A stretch of DNA of 6,657 nt from Chitinophagaceae bacterium (GTDB lineage: Bacteria; Bacteroidota; Bacteroidia; Chitinophagales; Chitinophagaceae): NCBI GenBank assembly GCA_017989935.1, contig JAGNOY010000118.1:1-6657 (forward strand), given 5' to 3'. Below, one piece after another: positions 1-5,253 of this stretch (the first letter of the stretch is position 1; each line of letters opens with the position of its first letter). The translations under genes and the position numbers were made by a program. The notes under the pieces were generated by a model. It was not told where the DNA came from. It did not search any database and saw only the letters and a program-made list of their open reading frames with translations.

Positions 1-400
1 AATAAGCCTCATTATTGATAACCAAGAAATTGACTTACAATTAACCGATGTAGAAATTAGTTCTGATGATATTCCAGGCTTACTTGTTGCAAATAAAGGA
101 GCATTTACTCTTGCTTTGGATATTGAACTCACACCTGAATTAATTGAAGAAGGCTTGGCGAGGGAATTTGTAAATAAAATACAGAAAATCAGAAAGGATA
201 GTCGTTTTGAATTAACAGATCGTATTGATGTATTGGTGGAAGAAGCTGAAATGTTAAAAAACGCATTGAATAATTTTAATTCCTATATTTGCACGGAAAT
301 TTTGGCGGATAGCCTATCTTTTTCCCATCAAATTGAGGATGGGATTGAGGTTGAAGTCAATGATTTATCAATAAAAGTAAATATTTCTAAAACAATTTAG
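1..400 (+). CDS. ileS: Isoleucyl-tRNA synthetase, C-terminal end (5' part outside window)
   Basis: About 132 C-terminal residues of a cytoplasmic class I aminoacyl-tRNA synthetase that charges tRNA-Ile. The frame is open from the left edge (first full codon at base 2) and ends at a TAG at 398-400. The recognisable part is the segment reading ALDIELTPELIEEGLAREFV followed by NKIQKIRKDSRFELTDRI. In IleRS proteins of the eukaryote-like (type 2) branch this pattern lies in the C-terminal extension (DUF5915-type). No cysteine pairs of the E. coli-type C-terminal zinc finger are visible. The catalytic domain with HIGH and KMSKS lies outside the window, so activity cannot be judged here. A TTG at 116 could be misread as a start, but the conserved reading continues upstream of it, so it is internal. 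The next gene starts 3 bases after the stop, in the same frame, which implies co-transcription. Confidence 0.9.
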   Translation, partial: ISLIIDNQEIDLQLTDVEISSDDIPGLLVANKGAFTLALDIELTPELIEEGLAREFVNKIQKIRKDSRFELTDRIDVLVEEAEMLKNALNNFNSYICTEILADSLSFSHQIEDGIEVEVNDLSIKVNISKTI

Positions 401-403
401 GTT

Positions 404-943
404 ATGGCAACAAAAAAGACTGCTCCAAAGAAAGCGGCTGCAAAACCAGTGGCAAAGAAAGTAATAACAAAGAAATCGGCAAAACCGGCTCCAAAGCCTG
501 CCACTAAAAAACCTGAAGTGAAAAAAGTGACTAAACCATCTGCCAAAGTTGTAGCAAAGAAAGCTGCTCCAAAGCAAGTTTCGAAAGTGGCAGCGAAAGT
601 AGCAAAAAAAGTAGCTGTGAAACCAGTTGTAAAAGCACCTGTAAAAAAGGTAGTGGCAAAAGTTCCAGCGAAAAAAGTTGTGGCAAAGGTTGAAACTAAA
701 AAGCCTATAGCAAAAGTTTCCGTTAAAGCTCCAGCTAAAACTATCGTAAAACCTGTCCCAAATAAAAAGGAAGTAAAACCTGTAGTTGCAGCTAAAAAAG
801 TTGAACCTAAAGCAATTGAAAAGAAAGCAAAGCCTAGTGCATCAAAATCAACAAGCCCAAAACCAGTAATTAAAGAAGAACCAAAGGAAAAAAAAGAACC
901 TAAGAAAGTAGCTAAGGCTGGCAAAAAGACTGCTACCAAGACT
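404..943 (+). repeat. Low-complexity lysine/alanine/proline/valine-coding tract
   Basis: Codons 1-180 of the DksA-like gene form a degenerate repetitive tract built from short units such as KKVVAKV (twice, residues 81-87 and 90-96), AAPK and KPVVK-like pieces. At the DNA level it is rich in AAA/AAG, GCN and GTN codons, with near-repeats such as TGCTCCAAAG at 421 and again near 566. The antisense strand stays open across much of the tract because of this composition. Such tracts usually vary in length between related strains through slippage or recombination, which is general knowledge and not shown here. Confidence 0.75.
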
Positions 944-1531
944 ATCATTTCTAGTTCTATTTCCAGTTTGCCAAAAAGACTAGATGTTTTTAAAACCAAT
1001 ACTTTTGGAACAGCCAATTTGAAAAATGATACAGGGAAGGTAATTGCCCATAGAAAGACTTCTGAATTAAAAAGAAAAGCAGATTTAGGGGATATTAAGA
1101 AATATGAACCAGAACACACAAGATCAATATTAGATATGAATCCAAGCAAAGAATCTACAAGTTATAGATATAGTGATGATGACTTACAAGAATTTCGTGA
1201 AATAGTTAGTAAAAAACTAGAAACAGCAAAGAACGAATTGCAATACCTTCAAGGTGTTATCATGAGAAAAGATGAAGGTGGAACAGAAGATACAGAAAAT
1301 AAATACCAAGGTATTGAAGATGGAAGTGCTTCTATGGATCGAGAACAGTTTAATCAACTTGCAAGTAGACAAATTACTTTTATAAGTCATCTTGAGCAAG
1401 CATTAGTTAGAATTGAGAATAAGACTTATGGCATTTGCAGAGAAACTGGAAAATTAATAGACAAAGCGAGATTAAGAGCTGTGCCTCATGCCACATTAAG
1501 CATTGAAGCGAAAAATGCCAAGAAGAATTAA
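404..1531 (+). CDS. TraR/DksA-family protein with long histone-H1-like lysine-rich N-terminal tail
   Basis: 375 residues in two parts. Residues 1-180 are low-complexity K/A/P/V sequence: 59 lysines by hand count, 9 glutamates, and no Arg, Leu, Asp, Cys, His or aromatic residue. Residues 181-255 are a linker with mixed composition. From about residue 256 (RYSDDDLQEF) to the end it matches the DksA/TraR fold: helical segments, then TYGICRETGK and ARLRAVPHATLSIEAK. In canonical DksA the zinc is held by two CxxC pairs. Here the aligned positions are C345, T348, S366 and A369, so only one ligand remains. Similar loss is familiar in Bacteroidota homologues. DksA proteins bind RNA polymerase through its secondary channel. 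The acidic coiled-coil tip typical of E. coli DksA cannot be confidently placed here. The tail resembles bacterial histone-H1-like proteins and would favour DNA or RNA binding, which is inference. The start ATG follows the ileS stop by one codon, with no other in-frame choice before residue 1. A terminator follows the gene. Confidence 0.87.
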   Translation: MATKKTAPKKAAAKPVAKKVITKKSAKPAPKPATKKPEVKKVTKPSAKVVAKKAAPKQVSKVAAKVAKKVAVKPVVKAPVKKVVAKVPAKKVVAKVETKKPIAKVSVKAPAKTIVKPVPNKKEVKPVVAAKKVEPKAIEKKAKPSASKSTSPKPVIKEEPKEKKEPKKVAKAGKKTATKTIISSSISSLPKRLDVFKTNTFGTANLKNDTGKVIAHRKTSELKRKADLGDIKKYEPEHTRSILDMNPSKESTSYRYSDDDLQEFREIVSKKLETAKNELQYLQGVIMRKDEGGTEDTENKYQGIEDGSASMDREQFNQLASRQITFISHLEQALVRIENKTYGICRETGKLIDKARLRAVPHATLSIEAKNAKKN

Positions 1532-1556
1532 AATTTAGGGCTTTTAATAATATATT

Positions 1557-1588
1557 GAGGTTGTCTGAATAAGGCAACCTCTTCTTTT
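1557..1588 (+). terminator. Rho-independent terminator of the ileS / DksA-like transcript
   Basis: Stem GAGGTTGTC (1557-1565) pairs with GGCAACCTC (1573-1581). This gives nine pairs including one G-U wobble, with a 7-base loop TGAATAA, directly followed by the T-rich run TTCTTTT (1582-1588). It begins 26 bases after the TAA of the DksA-like gene. It is the best terminator in the window and argues that the helicase downstream is transcribed separately. Confidence 0.85.
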
Positions 1589-1600
1589 AAGTGCTTAAAA
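1585..1600. repeat. 16-base palindrome TTTTAAG-TG-CTTAAAA
   Basis: TTTTAAG (1585-1591) and CTTAAAA (1594-1600) are perfect inverted copies around a 2-base centre. The centre is too short for an RNA hairpin, so if functional it would act as a DNA site. It overlaps the T-run of the terminator and lies about 125 bases before the helicase start. In AT-rich DNA such a palindrome could be chance. No protein is assigned to it. Confidence 0.3.
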
Positions 1601-1723
1601 TTAAGGGTTCTTGGGTTTGATTTTACAGAGTCTGCAATGAATGGCTAATTCAAGTTACTTGTTAGAAAAGATTATAATGGAACTTAAACTATATTACAAT
1701 GTACTTGTATTAATTGAAATATT

Positions 1724-3553
1724 ATGAAGGATCATCCTTACATCAAACACCTAATTCATTGTATTGAGTTAGAAGAAGCTGAAGAGTTTCGAAGATACAG
1801 AACAGATCAAGGAATTCCGATTAAGCAATTGGTATCGCAAGGTGTAGTTTTATATCCAATAAAGATTACTAATAAAACATTTGGATTTGCTGATTATCCA
1901 GAGTTTGCATTTCGGTTGAATTTTATTTCAGATCAACATCAGTTTTATGGGGGTGCTTCAATTCAATTGTTTAAACAAGGAGAAGAAGCAATCAAAGGTG
2001 TGTTGTTGACAATTGAAGGGCGGCTAGGTGAATGCAGGCTATATGCACCAGATTTCCCAGATTGGTTAGAAGATGATGGAGTGGGTGTGCAATTAATTCC
2101 TGATGTTCGTACTATCCAAATTATGAAACATGGGCTCTTTAAAATTTCAGAGAATGCGCATGTCTTTAATTTGTTTAAGAGCTTGCATGAAGTAGAAAAT
2201 GAAAAAATAAGTGTAGAAGTTGTGCTTTTTTCAGATCAAGGTATAAACGAATCTTTAAATCATACGCAGAAACTAGCTGTGCAGGCTATTTTGAAAAATG
2301 AAGATTTAGTTATTTTGCACGGTCCGCCAGGTACAGGGAAAACCGTTACTTTGATTGATGCCATTCGTTTGCTAGTGAGTCGTGGAGAAAAAGTACTTGT
2401 AACAGCACCAAGTAATACAGCTACTGATCATGTAGCCTTGGGATTAATCGCCAAAGGGATTAAAATTATGCGAGTAGGCAATACTACAAAAGTGGATGAG
2501 GCTATTTACCCCTACACAGCAGAAGGTCGAATGCAAGATGAAAAAATTAAGAAGCAATTAAAAGAGTTGCGAATTCGTGCTGTAGAATTTAGAAAAATGG
2601 CTTTGCAATATAAGCGTCGATTTGGAAAAGCTGAAAGAGAACAACGAAGTTTGTTGTTTAAAGAAGTGAAAGAAATAAGGAATGAAATTAAAAGAATACA
2701 GGACTATCATCAGGATAAATTTTTTGAGGAAGCAGATGTGCTTGTTGGAACACCAATTGCGCTTGTGGACGCAGGGTTGAAGCCCAATCAATACGACACA
2801 CTAATTATTGATGAAGCAGGTCAGTGTCTAGAACCTCTTGCTTGGGCAATATTCCCGTTTGCAAAGAAGTATGTATTGGCCGGAGATCCATTTCAATTAC
2901 CACCAACAGTCCTTTCAGAAGTAGCAAGAAAGAAAGGCTTAAATCGTTCTATTTTAGAGCTTTGTCATGCTAAATGGCCTAGAAATCAATTTTTAGATAC
3001 TCAATATAGAATGAGAGAAGTGATTGCAGGATTTTCGAGTAAGTATTTTTATGAAGGCCAATTAAAAACACCAGAATCACTGCAAAACAGCGGAGACCAT
3101 TTGATTTTTATTGATACCGCAGGAAGTGGAAATTATGAAGAATCTGGGCATGATGGAACAAGTTTGATGAATACTGAAGAAATAAGCATTGCCATTAAAC
3201 TGATGGATGAAGATAACTTGAATGCAAATTCTATTGTATTTATTTCGCCTTATTCTGGTCAGGTCGCAAAGGCAATTGAAATGTTACCTAAAAAGGTAAG
3301 AGTTTCTACAATAGATAGTTACCAAGGAAAGGAAAAAGAAATAGTAATGCTTTCTTTAGTGCGTTCAAATGAAGAAGGTCAAATTGGATTTTTGAAAGAT
3401 TATAGAAGAATGAATGTGGCCCTAACCAGAGCTAAAGAAAAACTAATTGTGATAGGTGATAGTGCAACTTTGGGACAAGATGCATTTTATAAGTCTTTTT
3501 TAAGTTATGTTGAAAATCAAGGAATTTATCGGTCTGTTTGGGAGTTTATGTAG
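1724..3553 (+). CDS. Superfamily 1B (UPF1/IGHMBP2-like) DNA/RNA helicase
   Basis: Complete 609-residue ATP-dependent nucleic-acid helicase, expected in the cytoplasm. All core motifs are present in order: Q motif LNHTQ with Q182; Walker A GPPGTGKT at 200-207; motif Ia TAPSNTATD from 227; Walker B DEAGQ at 363-367; motif III GDPFQLPPT from 387; motif IV TQYRM at 426-430; motif V TIDSYQGKEKE from 529; motif VI RRMNVALTRAK at 561-571. The DEAG box, the QYRM motif and the YQGKE motif are those of the UPF1-like branch (5'-to-3' enzymes in studied members). A charged, likely coiled segment at about 265-335 lies where this branch carries its 1B/1C insertions. Residues 1-175 form a beta-rich N-terminal region as in IGHMBP2-like proteins. 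No nuclease domain is seen. The ATG is fixed by an in-frame TGA three codons upstream (1715-1717). There is no Shine-Dalgarno sequence. The specific substrate is unknown. Roles in repair, R-loop or RNA metabolism are all possible. Confidence 0.93.
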   Translation: MKDHPYIKHLIHCIELEEAEEFRRYRTDQGIPIKQLVSQGVVLYPIKITNKTFGFADYPEFAFRLNFISDQHQFYGGASIQLFKQGEEAIKGVLLTIEGRLGECRLYAPDFPDWLEDDGVGVQLIPDVRTIQIMKHGLFKISENAHVFNLFKSLHEVENEKISVEVVLFSDQGINESLNHTQKLAVQAILKNEDLVILHGPPGTGKTVTLIDAIRLLVSRGEKVLVTAPSNTATDHVALGLIAKGIKIMRVGNTTKVDEAIYPYTAEGRMQDEKIKKQLKELRIRAVEFRKMALQYKRRFGKAEREQRSLLFKEVKEIRNEIKRIQDYHQDKFFEEADVLVGTPIALVDAGLKPNQYDTLIIDEAGQCLEPLAWAIFPFAKKYVLAGDPFQLPPTVLSEVARKKGLNRSILELCHAKWPRNQFLDTQYRMREVIAGFSSKYFYEGQLKTPESLQNSGDHLIFIDTAGSGNYEESGHDGTSLMNTEEISIAIKLMDEDNLNANSIVFISPYSGQVAKAIEMLPKKVRVSTIDSYQGKEKEIVMLSLVRSNEEGQIGFLKDYRRMNVALTRAKEKLIVIGDSATLGQDAFYKSFLSYVENQGIYRSVWEFM

Positions 3554-3581
3554 AACTTGTAGTTCATTGATTTTACTGATT

Positions 3582-3602
3582 TTCGTCAAGATAATTGACG
3601 AA
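3582..3602. terminator. Perfect 8-bp hairpin between convergent genes, probable weak or bidirectional terminator
   Basis: TTCGTCAA (3582-3589) and TTGACGAA (3595-3602) are exact inverted copies with a 5-base loop GATAA. The element lies 28 bases after the helicase stop and 108 bases past the stop of the convergent transporter gene. The downstream run on the + strand (TTATACCTATTTT) is only moderately T-rich, and on the - strand it is poorer, so termination is plausible rather than certain. Confidence 0.5.
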
Positions 3603-3672
3603 TTATACCTATTTTAATCCAGGTTGTACATGCTGACTGAATAGTTGTTTATACTAATGAAATTGGTCTATA

Positions 3673-3703
3673 ACAAATATCACATTGGGATAATAGTATT
3701 TGT
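3673..3703. repeat. 7-bp inverted repeat with 17-base spacer, just past the transporter stop
   Basis: ACAAATA (3673-3679) and TATTTGT (3697-3703) are inverted copies separated by 17 bases. The element sits 7 bases beyond the stop codon of the transporter gene (stop at 3711-3713, read on the - strand). The stem is purely AT-rich apart from one G-C pair and has no clear T-run. It may stabilise the 3' end or be chance. Confidence 0.25.
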
Positions 3704-3710
3704 CAACTAA

Positions 3711-4916
3711 TTAGTATTTTCTATATAATTTGAAAAGAATAAAAGAAATGAACGCAAAGCTGAAAAAGATAAATGAGGCTAACCCGAAATGTATAATAGA
3801 ATTTTCAAAAAGCCTATTGACAATGGCAGGTGTTTTTATCATTAAAAAACTTGAAGGAATAAAGGATAAACTAATAAGGATAGCCAAGTACTTAGGGTTT
3901 CCGTATTTTGTTAGCACAGAATAAAGAAGAGGGGCAATGAAAATTTCACCAATGCTCATCATCACTATGGTAACTAGTAGGGCAAAATTACTAGAACTAG
4001 AGATATCAGATTTTAAAAGAAGCAATAACGCTAAAGAAAGACCTGCTAAAATAAAACCAAAAGTCATTTTTTTATATTGATGAATATATTTATTGGTCCA
4101 AAAAATACTTGCCGTAATTGCAACCAATAAAGTAATTACAAGTTTTAGGGTAGCTAACCAATTAGTTCCTTCTTCATCAAGCCAAAACTCACCACTAATT
4201 TTATCTTGTAAATCAGCCACATTAAATGAAGTAAATTCGTATACAAACCAAAAAATACCCACTAGGATAAAAGCAATAACTACTTGTGTGATTCTAACAT
4301 TGATATTAATTTTCTTTTCTTTAGCAGTAATTTCTTGATCTACCTCAACATTGTTAGTTAATGCGCACATGAATGTGGAGACTAACATCATTAAACCGGA
4401 AAGTATAAATCCGTATTTTATATTCGTTAAATTAGCACTAGTAAGCATAACGCCTCCTATAAAGGCTCCTAAAATGATAGAAGTATAGAAAATGGTGAAA
4501 CCTGCATCCATCAATTTAGATTTTTGGGAATATAATTTTCCAAAAAGCGATGTTATATTAGGACTGAACATGCCCCCACCGATTACAATGAGTGCAATCG
4601 AAAAATAAATCGAGTTTAAATTAGAAATGCATAATGTAAACATACCGATGGCTTGTAATAAGCCTCCTAATATTAAGGTTTTTTTGTTGCCAAGTAATAA
4701 ATCACCCAAACATGCGCCTACTACTTTTGAAACTATAAGGGCACCAAAAATAACTTCCAACAAATGTGCAGCCCTGGCTTCAGTAAAAGCAAAAGCATCA
4801 CTCATAAGATAAATAACAAGCAAGGATCGAATTCCGTAATAGGATGCGCGATCTAAAAAATTGGCAAAGGCGTAATAGTAGGTTTCTTTATAGTGACGAA
4901 TAAAATATGAAATCAT
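3711..4916 (-). CDS. MFS transporter of the POT/PTR2 (peptide transporter-like) family, with altered proton-coupling motifs
   Basis: 401-residue inner-membrane protein with about 11-12 hydrophobic helices and a hydrophilic loop near residues 187-207. Family signs: LDRASYYGIRSLLVIYL in helix 1 resembles the POT pattern with YYG; the helix 2-3 loop GACLGDLLLGNKK resembles MFS motif A; helix 4 has GGGMFSPN (113-120); helix 5 has FYTSIILGAF; helix 7 has FWFVYEF (222-228); helix 10 has IGEIFIAPLLYSVLTK with E324. Typical members are proton-coupled di/tripeptide symporters of 450-500 residues or more, so this one is short and probably lacks the two extra central helices. The helix 1 ExxER motif reads N19-F-L-D22-R23, and the helix 4 lysine before PN is S118. 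Substrate and energy coupling are therefore uncertain. The start is firm: an in-frame TGA lies three codons upstream and a promoter just before it. It is convergent with the helicase gene. Confidence 0.82.
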   Translation of the reverse strand: MISYFIRHYKETYYYAFANFLDRASYYGIRSLLVIYLMSDAFAFTEARAAHLLEVIFGALIVSKVVGACLGDLLLGNKKTLILGGLLQAIGMFTLCISNLNSIYFSIALIVIGGGMFSPNITSLFGKLYSQKSKLMDAGFTIFYTSIILGAFIGGVMLTSANLTNIKYGFILSGLMMLVSTFMCALTNNVEVDQEITAKEKKININVRITQVVIAFILVGIFWFVYEFTSFNVADLQDKISGEFWLDEEGTNWLATLKLVITLLVAITASIFWTNKYIHQYKKMTFGFILAGLSLALLLLLKSDISSSSNFALLVTIVMMSIGEIFIAPLLYSVLTKYGNPKYLAILISLSFIPSSFLMIKTPAIVNRLFENSIIHFGLASFIFFSFAFISFILFKLYRKY

Positions 4917-4937
4917 AATCGTTCACTTTAAGGATCG

Positions 4938-4968
4938 CTAAAGTATAAGATAGAAGTTAAATTTGCAA
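4938..4968 (-). promoter_or_regulatory. Bacteroidota-type promoter of the transporter gene
   Basis: Read on the - strand: TTG (complement of 4966-4968), 20 bases, then TACTTTAG (complement of 4938-4945). The published Bacteroidota consensus is TTG near -33 and TAnnTTTG near -7, so this has one mismatch in the -7 box and a normal spacer. Transcription would start roughly 16 bases before the ATG at 4916, giving a very short leader. Confidence 0.6.
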
Positions 4969-5253
4969 GTTACCTTTTGTTTAAATGCCAAAAGACAAGA
5001 AAACATGTTATATATTCATTTGTAGATGGTTGGTATATAACAATCTACACATATAGGAGCAGAAAAATTATTTATTTCTAAATATTATGTTTGATGCTTG
5101 AATTCGCAATATTTTCATTAGGTGTTGTAACGTATTTGTGTCATCATTGTTAAGTCTGAATGTAAATGCGAGTTTAATCCAAGTAGATCCTATAAATCAA
5201 TTTGCAATAAAGAGAAAACTTTTATTATTAGATGCCTTGTCAATAATTATCAG
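4969..5253. other. Non-coding spacer between the macroglobulin and transporter genes
   Basis: No convincing gene was found on either strand. The longest ATG-started frames are a 22-residue one on the - strand (4938-5006), which overlaps the transporter promoter, and a 19-residue one on the + strand (5094-5153). Neither has supporting signals. The spacer holds the inverted repeat at 5021-5049 and a small IR CTTTTG/CAAAAG (4974-4979 and 4989-4994). There is no GC-rich terminator directly behind the macroglobulin stop. The region is strongly AT-rich. Confidence 0.6.
5021..5049. repeat. 11-bp imperfect inverted repeat, possible hairpin or operator
   Basis: TGTAGATGGTT (5021-5031) and AACAATCTACA (5039-5049) match in 10 of 11 positions as inverted copies around a 7-base centre GGTATAT. 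Neither side is followed by a T-run, so it is not a standard terminator. It lies about 55 bases upstream of the transporter's -33 element and about 205 bases past the macroglobulin stop. It could be a regulator binding site or an mRNA 3' structure. Confidence 0.45.

Noticed and set aside
397..1149. 250-codon open frame on the - strand, rich in Phe, Ala and Thr
   Set aside because: It is the antisense of the lysine-rich tract (AAG/AAA read backwards gives CTT/TTT). It has no family resemblance, and the + strand gene is firmly recognised.
404..1531. Possibility that the lysine-rich tract is a separate histone-like gene, frameshifted into the DksA-like gene
   Set aside because: The frame is continuous with no stop, and the linker 181-255 joins the two parts smoothly. 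No second start with a signal was seen before the DksA domain.
1673..1678. TATAAT upstream of the helicase gene
   Set aside because: It matches the E. coli -10 box but has no -35 partner, and the Bacteroidota TTG / TAnnTTTG pair is not found at proper spacing. In AT-rich DNA this is easily chance, so no helicase promoter is claimed.
2558..2791. 77-codon frame on the - strand inside the helicase gene
   Set aside because: It lies within a well-supported coding region and its composition is that of an antisense shadow.
3730..4338. Short + strand frames of 64 and 81 codons opposite the transporter
   Set aside because: They are antisense to a continuous membrane-protein frame carrying family motifs and have no start signals of their own.
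4938..5006. 22-codon - strand ORF before the transporter
   Set aside because: It overlaps the transporter's promoter, so it would lie upstream of that promoter's start. It has no recognisable sequence or signal.
5094..5153. 19-codon + strand ORF (MLEFAIFSLG...) next to a perfect TAnnTTTG (5086-5093)
   Set aside because: The -7-like box abuts the ATG, so any transcript would start inside or after the start codon. No TTG lies at the right distance upstream.
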